Shown here in pieces: positions 32,701-40,438 of a stretch of DNA of 64,000 nt. Source of the stretch: Halobacillus ihumii. GTDB taxonomy: Bacteria; Bacillota; Bacilli; Bacillales; Halobacillaceae. A program made the translations under genes and the position numbers. Positions within the stretch are counted from its first letter, which is position 1, and every line of letters begins with the position of its first letter. Below the pieces are notes generated by a model. The model saw only the letters and a program-made list of their open reading frames with translations. It searched no databases and was not told the DNA's origin. The stretch spans positions 558,001 to 622,000 of the forward strand of contig NZ_CACVAO010000001.1 in assembly GCF_902726645.1 (NCBI RefSeq), read 5' to 3'.

Positions 32701-32882
32701 GTGAACACATCGTTGAGACCAGGAACGCCGGACTAATTCAGCATTCTTGTGAATGGGTAAGGTCGCCATTCCTAGCCTCAACGACAGGTTCACCACGCCT
32801 GTCGCAGTATTGATTGAAACAAGTCATCAATGGTATAATATTTTTACTAGATACTCGCCGTCTAAGAGTTGGAGCTCTTGGC
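32701..32882 (-). ncRNA. Candidate structured phage RNA, copy 2
   Basis: On the minus strand this gene-less stretch folds into CGCC-AAGAG/CTCTT-GGCG, ATTGATGA/TC-ATCAAT with loop CTTGTT, CGACAGG/CCTGTCG, and a 14-bp helix GTTGAGGCTAGGAA/TTCCTGGTCTCAAC whose two G-U pairs exist only on this strand. The core TATACCA-TTGATGACTTGTTTCA resembles TATAACCACGTTGACTTGTTTCA in copy 1. It sits in the early operon after a 28-aa gene and before the next small gene. Confidence 0.5.
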
Positions 32883-32918
32883 GGTATTTTTTTGATTAAA
32901 TTTCATATTGTACACTTC

Positions 32919-33005
32919 CTATAAATTCACCAGCTGATGATATAAAAAAGATACAGACCCGATTAAGCAGATATAGATTTTCACATTTTGCCAATCAATC
33001 TTCAT
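32919..33005 (-). CDS. 28-aa hydrophobic peptide
   Basis: ATG overlaps the upstream TGA (ATGA), with GAGGTG six bases before. The product has a short hydrophobic helix (IYICLIGSVSFLY). Packing and ribosome binding site support translation; function unknown. Confidence 0.45.
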   Translation of the reverse strand: MKIDWQNVKIYICLIGSVSFLYHQLVNL

Positions 33006-33280
33006 ATCTTCACCTCTACAGATGCTGTATAAATGCCATGAGCATTGAGTTTATATTCCGCTAATTTTTCTAAGCGCTTACGATCTTCAATGATTTTTTT
33101 GTTTCTTAACTCGATTAACGTATTCGCTGTGTTTATCATGTCGCTGGCGATCTTCTTTGTATTCTCCATATCTCCTTGTGTAAAAGCCTCATTCAGCTTA
33201 TCCGATAATTTCCAGAAACACTTGGTTTCCCTGACTGCTTGACTCACATCGCTAACAAGATAATTATCTAAGTTATTCAC
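33002..33280 (-). CDS. Phage early protein of unknown function
   Basis: 92 aa, wholly helical (DNYLVSDVSQAVRETKCFWKLSDKLNEAF...ANTLIELRNKKIIEDRKRLEKLAEYKL). No named family. Second gene of the early operon after the excisionase-like gene. Confidence 0.65.
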   Translation of the reverse strand: MNNLDNYLVSDVSQAVRETKCFWKLSDKLNEAFTQGDMENTKKIASDMINTANTLIELRNKKIIEDRKRLEKLAEYKLNAHGIYTASVEVKI

Positions 33281-33284
33281 TTGT

Positions 33285-33476
33285 TTAAGCCTCCCTCAAG
33301 GTCTTTTGTTTTTCGAGCCATTCATATAAATCCTTTTCAAACACTCGCCTAAATACTCTAGATTTGGATTTATTAATTTCAAATGCAGGGAAGTCTTTCC
33401 AAGACATGATTTCCCTGGCATGATCCTCTCCGCATTGAAGAATTTCAGCAACTTCACTCGGTTTTAAAATTTTCAT
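33285..33476 (-). CDS. Excisionase-like helix-turn-helix protein
   Basis: 63 aa, MerR/Xis-type winged helix: KPSEVAEILQCGEDHAREIMSW...FEKDLYEWLEKQK. Such proteins direct excision by the integrase or act as early regulators. A 17-bp operator lies just upstream. Confidence 0.8.
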   Translation of the reverse strand: MKILKPSEVAEILQCGEDHAREIMSWKDFPAFEINKSKSRVFRRVFEKDLYEWLEKQKTLREA

Positions 33477-33489
33477 TTTTTCACCTCTT

Positions 33490-33506
33490 GTTTACTTATA
33501 GTGAAC
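33490..33506. promoter_or_regulatory. Candidate repressor operator O3
   Basis: GTTTACTTATAGTGAAC, a near-palindrome between the Cro-like and excisionase-like genes, matches the spacing and end bases of two operators in the divergent repressor region. Confidence 0.55.
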
Positions 33507-33513
33507 AAATTGA

Positions 33514-33699
33514 TTAAAAAAATTCTTGAACAGAACAATCTAACTTTTCCGCTATGCGTGTTAGAAAGTTAATGGACGGATTTACATGACCGCCTTCTAT
33601 TTGTGAAATGTAGGAACGGCTTGAATTAAGGGATTCAGCTAATTGTGATTGAGACATGCCCTTAGCTTTTCTAAGTTCTTTCAATCGGTGACCCTTCAT
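33514..33699 (-). CDS. Cro-like XRE-family regulator
   Basis: 61-aa single HTH domain (RLKELRKAKGMSQSQLAESLNSSRSYISQIEGG). It faces a second XRE gene across an operator region, the usual immunity switch. Its direction with the lytic genes makes it the Cro-type partner. Confidence 0.88.
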   Translation of the reverse strand: MKGHRLKELRKAKGMSQSQLAESLNSSRSYISQIEGGHVNPSINFLTRIAEKLDCSVQEFF

Positions 33700-33716
33700 G
33701 GTGATGACCTCCTTTT

Positions 33717-33733
33717 GTTTGTTATTTGTAAAC
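33717..33733. promoter_or_regulatory. Candidate repressor operator O1
   Basis: GTTTGTTATTTGTAAAC, an imperfect palindrome within the divergent region just upstream of the Cro-like ribosome binding site. Confidence 0.65.
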
Positions 33734-33757
33734 TTTATAATTTTATACTACACTATT

Positions 33758-33774
33758 GTTTGTTATATGTAAAC
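33758..33774. promoter_or_regulatory. Candidate repressor operator O2
   Basis: GTTTGTTATATGTAAAC, differing from O1 at one base and starting 41 bp away. It would overlap the -35 of the Cro-like promoter (TTTACA on the minus strand). Confidence 0.65.
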
Positions 33775-33802
33775 ATTGTATCAAGAAAAAATTTCATGTT
33801 TT

Positions 33803-33831
33803 TTGTAGTTCTCGTTAAGTAATATTATAAT
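33803..33831 (+). promoter_or_regulatory. Promoter of CI-like repressor
   Basis: TTGTAG and TATAAT with 17-bp spacing on the plus strand, 36 bp before the repressor start. Confidence 0.75.
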
Positions 33832-33866
33832 TGTAAGGGTAAATTTACGTGGGAGGGTGGAAAGTA

Positions 33867-34208
33867 ATGGAATTAGATGAAAAGATTGGTCAAAGATTAA
33901 AAAAGGAAAGGAAGAAAAAAGGATACACACTTAGAGAGGCAGGTAATCGACTGGGTAAAAGTCACTCATACATGAGTCAGATAGAGAATGGAAAGATTCC
34001 TAGCTTACAGACATTAGAAAAATTATGTGCGTTTTACGATATAGAGTTATCATCCTTGTTTGGCAAAGAAGCAGAGAAACCAGAGGGATTAGACGTAGAG
34101 TGGATCGCATTCAATGAAGAGTTAAAGAAAGAGAAGATCACACCACAAGAAGCTAGAGAGTATATAGAGATAGTTAAAACATTAAGAAAATTAAATAAAA
34201 ATGAGTAA
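33867..34208 (+). CDS. CI-like XRE-family repressor
   Basis: 113 aa from the ATG giving MELDEKIGQRLKKERKKKG; an upstream GTG overlaps the ribosome binding site GGAGG and is rejected. N-terminal HTH (YTLREAGNRLGKSHSYMSQIENGKIPSLQTLEKL) plus a short helical C-terminal part, without a self-cleaving peptidase domain. Lack of that domain means induction would need the antirepressor or another signal rather than RecA cleavage. Confidence 0.85.
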   Translation: MELDEKIGQRLKKERKKKGYTLREAGNRLGKSHSYMSQIENGKIPSLQTLEKLCAFYDIELSSLFGKEAEKPEGLDVEWIAFNEELKKEKITPQEAREYIEIVKTLRKLNKNE

Positions 34209-34298
34209 ATTGTCGTAAAATGTCGCTATTTTTAACCCCCTCGATTTCAAAATATTATAGAAATTGTAAGTACAAAGATGTATAATTAAAGCATGTTA

Positions 34299-34312
34299 CG
34301 AACAAGCGTTCT
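34299..34312. promoter_or_regulatory. LexA (DinR) box
   Basis: CGAACAAGCGTTCT fits the Bacillus SOS consensus CGAACRNRYGTTYC closely. It lies just after a TATAAT (34281-34286) and before a 27-aa gene and the integrase, so both should be SOS inducible. Confidence 0.75.
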
Positions 34313-34336
34313 TACATCAAGGGGGTACATAGAGAA

Positions 34337-34420
34337 ATGTTCATTTATACTGAGCTACTGGAAAAAGGTGTTACTATCAAGGATGGAGATATGGTGTATA
34401 TTGGGGTGAGGGAGGAATGA
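34337..34420 (+). CDS. 27-aa leader-like peptide upstream of integrase
   Basis: ATG after AAGGGGG. The product MFIYTELLEKGVTIKDGDMVYIG-VREE is acidic. Its TGA stop lies in the loop of a terminator hairpin, so translation could affect termination. Confidence 0.5.
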   Translation: MFIYTELLEKGVTIKDGDMVYIGVREE

Positions 34421-34434
34421 TTTCCTCTCTTTTT
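34409..34434 (+). terminator. Attenuator-like terminator between 27-aa ORF and integrase
   Basis: Stem GGGAGGAA/TTCCTCTC (with a G-U pair), loop TGAT containing the leader stop codon, then TCTTTTTC. The integrase ribosome binding site GGAGGTGAC follows at once. Confidence 0.6.
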
Positions 34435-34451
34435 CTTATGGAGGTGACATT

Positions 34452-35540
34452 ATGAAAGGGTCAATAAAAAAGCGCGGGACAACCTACTCTATCCGTGTAG
34501 ATGCTGGAACAGATGCAAATGGAAAACGTAAACAGATCAGGCGTAGTGGTTTTAAGACGAAGAAAGCAGCACAAGAGAAAATAAACGAATTGCTTTACGA
34601 TCTTCAAAGTGGGAAACAACTCTTTAAAGAGGACATCACTATCCAGGAGCTGTTTGCTAAATACGACCGGATCATTTTGAGCCAGTCTAATACCCGAACA
34701 ATGGAAGCATATCGTGAAGGGTACAAACGGTTCATGAAGTATTTGAAGCAGGATACCTTAACTCATATTAAACCGTATCATTTACAGGAAGCATACAGTG
34801 AAATGTTAGATGAATATAGTATCCACTCTCATAACAACTCAGTAACAATTATTTCACATTTATTTGAGTTCGCCGTTGACAATGAATTTATTCAGAAGGA
34901 TCCCCACAAAAAGATCAAAATGAAGAAAGTGCCAAAAACTGAAATAGATGTATGGACTGAGGAAGATATAAATAAGTTTATGAACATTTGTCATGATGAT
35001 TTATATTCACGCACCATGTTTGCTCTAACGCTTCACACAGGTATGAGGAAAGGTGAAGTACGTGGACTGATGTGGGATGACATCGATTTATCAGAAAAGG
35101 TTATTCATATAAAAAGGCAACTTGCACCAGCTAAATCACAGTTTAATGAATGGATACCACCAAAAAGTGAGTCCTCCAGGCGACCAATATATATTTCAAA
35201 CTACCTGGTAAACTTACTCAAGAAATACAAAAAACATGCCTGGCATCCTAATATCAGTAATGGGGTATTTTCGAATGAAAGGGGAACAGCTATAGCCACT
35301 AAAACGATGAGCGATCGCTTGGATAGATATGCTTTTTGTGCAGGAATAAAACGGATCAGGTATCATGATTTAAGGCATACACACGCTACTATCCTTATAC
35401 AAAAAGGTGTAAACATAAAAGTAGTGAGTGATCGTCTAGGTCATAGTGATATATCCATTACTCTAAACAAGTACACTCACTTTGACGAAAGTTCTAAACG
35501 TGAAGCTGCGGAAGTGTTCGAATCCGTGACCGTTTCGTGA
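34452..35540 (+). CDS. int: Phage integrase, tyrosine recombinase
   Basis: 362 aa. An AP2-like arm-binding domain (SIKKRGTTYSIRVDAGTDANGKRKQIRR), SAM-like core-binding domain and catalytic domain with Arg in HTGMRKGEVRG, HDLRHTHAT and Tyr in ITLNKYTH. It inserts and excises the prophage. It faces out towards host hisJ, so the right attachment site should lie in the next 140 bp. Confidence 0.95.
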   Translation: MKGSIKKRGTTYSIRVDAGTDANGKRKQIRRSGFKTKKAAQEKINELLYDLQSGKQLFKEDITIQELFAKYDRIILSQSNTRTMEAYREGYKRFMKYLKQDTLTHIKPYHLQEAYSEMLDEYSIHSHNNSVTIISHLFEFAVDNEFIQKDPHKKIKMKKVPKTEIDVWTEEDINKFMNICHDDLYSRTMFALTLHTGMRKGEVRGLMWDDIDLSEKVIHIKRQLAPAKSQFNEWIPPKSESSRRPIYISNYLVNLLKKYKKHAWHPNISNGVFSNERGTAIATKTMSDRLDRYAFCAGIKRIRYHDLRHTHATILIQKGVNIKVVSDRLGHSDISITLNKYTHFDESSKREAAEVFESVTVS

Positions 35541-35682
35541 CCACCCCTTACACAAAACCCTTGATGTAAAGGGATAATCCAATGTAACAACTTATGATAC
35601 CATGTTAGTAGTCATTTTGGCTAAGATATTTCAAATTTATTAACATATTGACAATTAATGCAAGGGAAGCAGGTGCAGAATT
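35541..35682. other. Phage-host junction, candidate attachment site region
   Basis: 142 bp between integrase and hisJ. It contains a short inverted repeat CCCTT-GATGT-AAAGGG (35569-35584). One copy of the core should lie here; the partner is beyond the left window edge, so limits cannot be drawn. Confidence 0.5.
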
Positions 35683-36483
35683 ATGATTGACGGCCACGTC
35701 CACTCTCCTTATTGTCCGCACGGGACTTCAGATTCTCTTGATTCATACGTAGAAAAGGCTATTGAACTCGGGTATGCTTCACTGACTTTTACAGAACATG
35801 CCCCATTACCGCCTTCCTTTACTGATCCTGTTCCATTAAAAGACAGTGGAATGAATCCACGCTTGCTAGAATCGTATATTAAGGATATAGAAGAAGTGAA
35901 GAAAGCTTATGCTTCTGATATCAATGTACAGGCAGGACTCGAAATTGATTATATAAAAGGATTTGAAAAAGAAACCGAGGATTTGTTAAATGAATACGGA
36001 CCATCCCTTGACGACAGCATCCTATCTGTCCATTTTCTCCCTATTTATAATAAATGGTACTGCATAGATTATAGTCCGGACATGTATAAAAGTTCTTTGA
36101 TGGCGATTGGTGATCTGCGTCAACTCTATCAGCTGTATTTTGATATGCTACGTGAATCAGTTCTAGCTGATTTAGGCGCCTTCAAACCGAACAGAATTGG
36201 ACACATGACGCTTATTAAAAAGTTCCAGTGGTTATATAAGCCGCCTGCTGGGTGGGAACAGATGGCAGAATCCTTTCTTGATTTTATCAGGGACAAAGCG
36301 GTGACGCTGGATTATAATGGAGCAGGTATGAAAAAAGAACATTGCAAAGAAGCCTATCCGCCATTAAACATAGCTCGAAAGGCTTCCGCAAAAGGAATTT
36401 CGCTTATATATGGTTCGGACGCACACAACAGTGATTCATTAAAACAAGGCTATTCAGCTATTGACGCTTCTCTTATACGCTGA
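35683..36483 (+). CDS. hisJ: Histidinol-phosphatase, PHP family
   Basis: 266 aa. PHP metal motifs are visible: DGHVHSPYCPHG, TFTEHAPLPP, GLEIDYI, HFLPI and GSDAHN. It removes phosphate from histidinol phosphate in histidine synthesis. Gene order hisJ-refZ-fRMsr-rpsD matches B. subtilis. Its end overlaps the convergent refZ by 11 bp. Confidence 0.93.
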   Translation: MIDGHVHSPYCPHGTSDSLDSYVEKAIELGYASLTFTEHAPLPPSFTDPVPLKDSGMNPRLLESYIKDIEEVKKAYASDINVQAGLEIDYIKGFEKETEDLLNEYGPSLDDSILSVHFLPIYNKWYCIDYSPDMYKSSLMAIGDLRQLYQLYFDMLRESVLADLGAFKPNRIGHMTLIKKFQWLYKPPAGWEQMAESFLDFIRDKAVTLDYNGAGMKKEHCKEAYPPLNIARKASAKGISLIYGSDAHNSDSLKQGYSAIDASLIR

Positions 36484-37081
36484 AGACTCGCTTTGCCTTC
36501 AACGCTTTACGTTCCATCATAAGTGAACTGTACACATCAATAAAATGAGAAACGGAAGTATCTGTTAAAAGTGATTCCTGAAATTCAAGCGGCATAACAA
36601 ATGGGGCGTTTAAAAGGCCCTTCAGTTGTACCAGACACATCTTTTCTTTATAAGTAATCTCAAGTTTATTTGTTTTATTAAATAAGAGTTGTGTAAATAG
36701 ATGGTTCTCTTTAGCCAAATAGGTGACTAACATTTCTCTGGCAAAAACAGTGTTTAATGTTAATTCCCGATTTACCAAACAGGAAAGTTGATAATGTTCC
36801 TGCTTATATTGTAAAATTCTTTTCACTAATGATTCTAAATTTTGCTCCAAATTTGCATTCACTTCATCCTCAATCATCTCAAGATATGGTTCAAAGTAAT
36901 GCACAGCTAAGGACTCAAACAATCCTTGCTTACTTTTAAAGTAGTAATGAATCAATGACACGTTAACCTGTGCACGGTTAGCAATATCCCGGACAGATGT
37001 TCCGTTAAACCCCTGGCTATAGAAAAGTTGGCTGGCGACATCTAACACCTTTTGTCTTGTTGTATTTTGACGGTTCATCAT
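36473..37081 (-). CDS. refZ: RefZ, TetR-family regulator of FtsZ
   Basis: 202 aa with a TetR N-terminal HTH (GTSVRDIANRAQVNVSLIHYYFKSKQGL). In B. subtilis RefZ binds sites near the origin and helps place the polar Z ring in early sporulation. Assignment rests on the HTH and synteny with hisJ and ytsP. Confidence 0.85.
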   Translation of the reverse strand: MMNRQNTTRQKVLDVASQLFYSQGFNGTSVRDIANRAQVNVSLIHYYFKSKQGLFESLAVHYFEPYLEMIEDEVNANLEQNLESLVKRILQYKQEHYQLSCLVNRELTLNTVFAREMLVTYLAKENHLFTQLLFNKTNKLEITYKEKMCLVQLKGLLNAPFVMPLEFQESLLTDTSVSHFIDVYSSLMMERKALKAKRVFSV

Positions 37082-37144
37082 TGAATTCCTCCTTACTAGA
37101 GGAGTTCCCCATTATCCGTTAAAATCCTTTAAGAATCGTACATC

Positions 37145-37169
37145 AATTCCCGACAATCAAGCGGGAATT
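37145..37169. promoter_or_regulatory. Inverted repeat between refZ and ytsP
   Basis: AATTCCCG and CGGGAATT separated by 9 bp form a perfect 8-bp dyad in the divergent promoter region, a plausible operator. Confidence 0.4.
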
Positions 37170-37202
37170 CTGTCGAACATATATTATATAGGAGGTTTTA
37201 TC

Positions 37203-37682
37203 ATGTTTCAGACCGCACATTATAAAGGTACAAAACAAGAACAATATCAGCTGCTAATCAAGCAGCTGGACGCTCTGCTCGAGGGAGAACCTGATCAAAT
37301 AGCCAACCTGGCAAATGCATCTTCATTGCTTAACCAATTTCTTGAAAATGTGAACTGGGTCGGCTTTTATGTGTGGAGGGAGAATGAGCTGGTTTTAGGA
37401 CCATTCCAGGGTCTTCCGGCATGTGTGCGGATCCCAGCTGGAAAAGGCGTTTGTGGGACAGCTGTTTCTGAAGGTACCTCTCAACGAGTTCATGATGTAA
37501 ATGCTTTTCCGGGACATATTGCCTGTGACGCAGCCAGCCAATCCGAAGTTGTCGTCCCCATCTTCAAAGACGGTGCCATATATGGCGTCCTCGACATTGA
37601 CAGCCCATCTGTAGGCAGGTTTGATAATACAGACGAGGAATGTCTATCATTATTCGTTAAAACCCTTGAAAAACATCTTTAA
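37203..37682 (+). CDS. ytsP: Free methionine-(R)-sulfoxide reductase (GAF domain)
   Basis: 159-aa GAF protein. The three family cysteines are present (PACVRIP, GKGVCGTA, HIACDAAS). It reduces free methionine-R-sulfoxide, an oxidative-damage repair reaction in the cytoplasm. Ribosome binding site AGGAGG precedes the ATG. Confidence 0.9.
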   Translation: MFQTAHYKGTKQEQYQLLIKQLDALLEGEPDQIANLANASSLLNQFLENVNWVGFYVWRENELVLGPFQGLPACVRIPAGKGVCGTAVSEGTSQRVHDVNAFPGHIACDAASQSEVVVPIFKDGAIYGVLDIDSPSVGRFDNTDEECLSLFVKTLEKHL

Positions 37683-37711
37683 TCATACACATTAAATCTC
37701 TTATCACAGAT

Positions 37712-37742
37712 TAAAACCGCTCTTGTACATGGAGCGGTTTTA
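37712..37742. terminator. Bidirectional terminator after ytsP
   Basis: AAAACCGCTC/GAGCGGTTTT with loop TTGTACATG and flanking A and T runs. Confidence 0.85.
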
Positions 37743-37799
37743 TTGTTTCTATATGATCTAAGATACTGACTAGGATTCTTCCTTGACTTATACCTATAA

Positions 37800-38002
37800 A
37801 AATTCTATAATAACCTTTGTGTAAAATAAATGGCAGCCTATGTGAATCCGGCGACTGTCTTCATTTTGTTCCTCATTAAAGAGGTGCATCGCGTAACTCT
37901 CTGCTGCTGGAGCGATGGTGCATGAAAACAAAATGTACAGCGTTACATGGAACACACTGTTTTTATTTTATGCAAAATAAAATAAAAGAGGAGGAAATAC
38001 CA
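37800..38002 (+). promoter_or_regulatory. rpsD leader, probable S4 autoregulation site
   Basis: A long untranslated leader with GATGCACC-like repeats and pairing around 37880-37925 (GAGGTGCATCGCG...GCGATGGTGCAT). In B. subtilis S4 represses its own translation through a leader structure. The exact binding fold was not resolved. Confidence 0.55.
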
Positions 38003-38605
38003 ATGGCACGTTATACAGGATCAACCTGGAAAAAATCACGTCGTTATGGCATTTCTTTAAGTGGAACTGGTAAGGAACTAGACAAGCGTCCTTACGCTCC
38101 TGGACAGCATGGTCCAAATCAACGCAGAAAACAATCTGAATACGGACTTCAGCTTCAAGAGAAGCAGAAGCTACGTTTCATGTACGGCTTAACTGAGCGT
38201 CAATTCCGTCGCATGTTTGAAGAAGCTGGTAACATGAAAGGAATTCACGGTGAGAACTTCATGATTCTCCTTGAATCTCGTTTAGATAATCTTGTGTACC
38301 GTCTAGGTCTAGCTCGTACTCGCCCACAGGCTCGTCAGCTAGTTAACCACGGACACGTAACTGTGGATGGCGGCCGCGTAGATATCCCATCTTACCGCGT
38401 TGCTCCCGGCCAAGTAATTGGTCTTCGTGAGAAATCACAAAACCTAAACATTGTACAAGAAGCTGTTGAAGTGAACAACTTCGTACCAGAGTATCTTTCA
38501 TTTGATGCTGATAAGGCAGAAGGATCATACTCTCGTTACCCTGAGCGTTCTGAACTTCCAGCTGAAATTAACGAAGCTCTTATCGTTGAGTTCTACTCTC
38601 GTTAA
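38003..38605 (+). CDS. rpsD: 30S ribosomal protein S4
   Basis: 200 aa starting [15 protein letters not shown] after GAGGAGG; the frame is open upstream but this start matches the family. It has the S4 RNA-binding domain ([31 protein letters not shown]). It nucleates 30S assembly. It is a single-gene unit, as in Bacillus. Confidence 0.97.
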   Translation: MARYTGSTWKKSRRYGISLSGTGKELDKRPYAPGQHGPNQRRKQSEYGLQLQEKQKLRFMYGLTERQFRRMFEEAGNMKGIHGENFMILLESRLDNLVYRLGLARTRPQARQLVNHGHVTVDGGRVDIPSYRVAPGQVIGLREKSQNLNIVQEAVEVNNFVPEYLSFDADKAEGSYSRYPERSELPAEINEALIVEFYSR

Positions 38606-38618
38606 TAGCCTATTTTAT

Positions 38619-38650
38619 GAAAACCACCCCATCCCAGGGTGGTTTTCTTT
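38619..38650 (+). terminator. rpsD terminator
   Basis: GAAAACCACCC/GGGTGGTTTTC with loop CATCCCA, then TTTTA. Confidence 0.88.
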
Positions 38651-38668
38651 TATGCATAAACAGGGATT

Positions 38669-38717
38669 TTCTACCACCTCAGGTCATCCATTTTCTGGAT
38701 GACCTGAGGTGGTAGAA
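38669..38717. repeat. Perfect 22-bp inverted repeat
   Basis: Arms 38669-38690 and 38696-38717 are exact reverse complements with a 5-nt loop (TTTTC). It lies between convergent rpsD and tyrS, in addition to their own terminators. Confidence 0.9.
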
Positions 38718-38741
38718 TTTAGTAATTGGTATTCATAACTA

Positions 38742-38772
38742 AAGGAGCCTCCCTTTACCAATGGAGACTCCT
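38742..38772 (-). terminator. tyrS terminator
   Basis: Minus-strand stem AGGAGTCTCC/GGAGGCTCCT with one G-U pair, followed by a short T stretch. Confidence 0.65.
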
Positions 38773-38778
38773 CTTTCT

Positions 38779-40047
38779 TTATACATATCGAATTAAAAAG
38801 TACTTTTTCTTTCCTCTGCGAATGATCGTAAACTGGTCTTCAATCCGATCCGTATCGTTAATGGTGTGCGATAGTTCCTGATTTCGTTCTCCATTAATAT
38901 AAACGGCTCCATTTTTAATATCCTCTCGCGCCTGTCGCTTAGATGAAGAAATTCCAGCTGCAACTAACAATTCAACTAGCGCTGGTTCTTTATCCTCAGA
39001 ATGAAAAGCCGGCACATCCTTGAATCCCTGCTCTATCTCAGACCCGGAAAGGGATTTTATATCTCCGCTAAACAAAGCATCGCTAATTCGTTCTGCTTGC
39101 TTCAAGGCCTCCTCATCATGCACAAGGCGAGTCATCTCTTCAGCAAGACGTCTTTGAGCTGCCCGTTTCTCAGGCTGTGTTTCTACTTCTTTCTCAAGTT
39201 CAGCGATTTCATCATGACCCAAGAATGTGAAATACTTCAAAAATTTCACGACATCACGATCATCAGCATTTATCCAAAACTGATAAAACTCGTATGGAGT
39301 TGTTTTCTCAGGATCCAGCCAGATTGCGCCGCCAGCTGTTTTACCGAATTTAGAACCATCTGCTTTCGTAATCAACGGCATCGTTAACCCAAAGGCTTCC
39401 GTTTCTTTTTCCCCAGAAGATGACCTGCGAATGTATTCAAGTCCTGCGGTTATGTTGCCCCACTGGTCGCTCCCGCCAATTTGCAATGTGCAATTTTCTT
39501 TTTCATTTAACTGTTGAAAGTCTAAAGCTTGCAGAATCATGTAACTGAATTCTGTGAAGCTTATGCCGCTTTCAATACGAGACTCAACAGAATCTTTCGC
39601 CAACATGTAATTGATGCCAAAATGTTTTCCTGTATCGCGAAGGAAATCAATTATAGTCATTTGCGAAAGCCATTCATGATTATTTCTTGCCACAGCTGCA
39701 TTTTCTTTTTTATCAAAATCAAGCAGTTTAGCAAGCTGTTGGCTCAGTTTTTCACTATATCCAAGCACGACATCAGCCGAGTTTAACTGACGCTCAGTAG
39801 ACCGACCGCTGGGATCGCCTATCATCCCTGTACCGCCGCCAACTAAAGCAATTGGCCTATGCCCAGCCTCCTGAAATCGTTTCAATAACAGGGCCGGCAC
39901 CAAATGTCCAATATGAAGGCTGTCGCCTGTTGGATCAAAACCACAGTACAACGTTACCTGCTTTTCACTTAAATGTTTACGCAATCCTTCTTCATCAGTT
40001 ACCTGATTAACTAACCCTCGTTTCTCTAAATCCGTTAAGATATCCAA
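38779..40047 (-). CDS. tyrS: Tyrosyl-tRNA synthetase
   Basis: 422 aa class I synthetase. HIGH motif in GDSLHIGHLVPALLL, KMSKS-like KFGKT, and a C-terminal S4-type tRNA-binding domain (SSKRQAREDIKNGAVYINGER). It charges tRNA-Tyr. Controlled by a T-box leader. Confidence 0.96.
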   Translation of the reverse strand: MDILTDLEKRGLVNQVTDEEGLRKHLSEKQVTLYCGFDPTGDSLHIGHLVPALLLKRFQEAGHRPIALVGGGTGMIGDPSGRSTERQLNSADVVLGYSEKLSQQLAKLLDFDKKENAAVARNNHEWLSQMTIIDFLRDTGKHFGINYMLAKDSVESRIESGISFTEFSYMILQALDFQQLNEKENCTLQIGGSDQWGNITAGLEYIRRSSSGEKETEAFGLTMPLITKADGSKFGKTAGGAIWLDPEKTTPYEFYQFWINADDRDVVKFLKYFTFLGHDEIAELEKEVETQPEKRAAQRRLAEEMTRLVHDEEALKQAERISDALFSGDIKSLSGSEIEQGFKDVPAFHSEDKEPALVELLVAAGISSSKRQAREDIKNGAVYINGERNQELSHTINDTDRIEDQFTIIRRGKKKYFLIRYV

Positions 40048-40345
40048 TCTTTAACACCTCTATTTTTTTGAATTTTTGAAAACAAAAAAGACCTCCTCCC
40101 TATTAAAAGGGACGAGGTCTTTTCGCGGTACCACCCTTGTTGCACATAACATGCCACTCCATTGATAACGGTTGAACAATCAACCGTCTTCTGGCCATGC
40201 CAAAAGACTGCTCCAGACCGTAATTCAAGAGTAAGTATTTACTGACTCACAGCAACCGTCAGCTCTCTGAAAAAGTGATTCACTCTCTACTTCAGTCATT
40301 CATCGCACGAATAATTAAACTGTATTCCATTATTATCATAACTTG
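40048..40345 (-). promoter_or_regulatory. Tyr T-box leader of tyrS
   Basis: Minus strand has the T-box sequence AAGGGTGGTACCGCG, a terminator AAGACCTC/GAGGTCTT with T run just before tyrS, an AGAGAG stem I region and specifier TAC (40222-40220) in GAATTACGG. Uncharged tRNA-Tyr binding stabilises the antiterminator and allows tyrS transcription. Confidence 0.93.
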
Positions 40346-40438
40346 TTCGAAAAGGCAACAGTAAATCTTTGACGAACGGTGTCTTATAACGACTGATATG
40401 TTATAATATAGTGTGGAATTTAGGAGGGTTTATAATAT

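Noticed and set aside
32814..32839. Plus-strand promoter TTGAAA/TATAAT
   Set aside because: Spacing is 14 bp and the overlapping RNA structure favours the minus strand; only an extended -10 reading remains possible.
34264..34286. TTGTAA/TATAAT promoter of the leader ORF
   Set aside because: Spacing of 11 bp is too short; a usable -35 was not found, so only the -10 and LexA box are reported.
37922..38002. Longer start for rpsD giving 27 extra residues
   Set aside because: S4 proteins start [20 protein letters not shown] precedes that ATG, and the upstream stretch is the regulatory leader.
38669..38717. CRISPR-like repeat
   Set aside because: Only one palindrome, with no repeat-spacer array or cas genes anywhere in the window.
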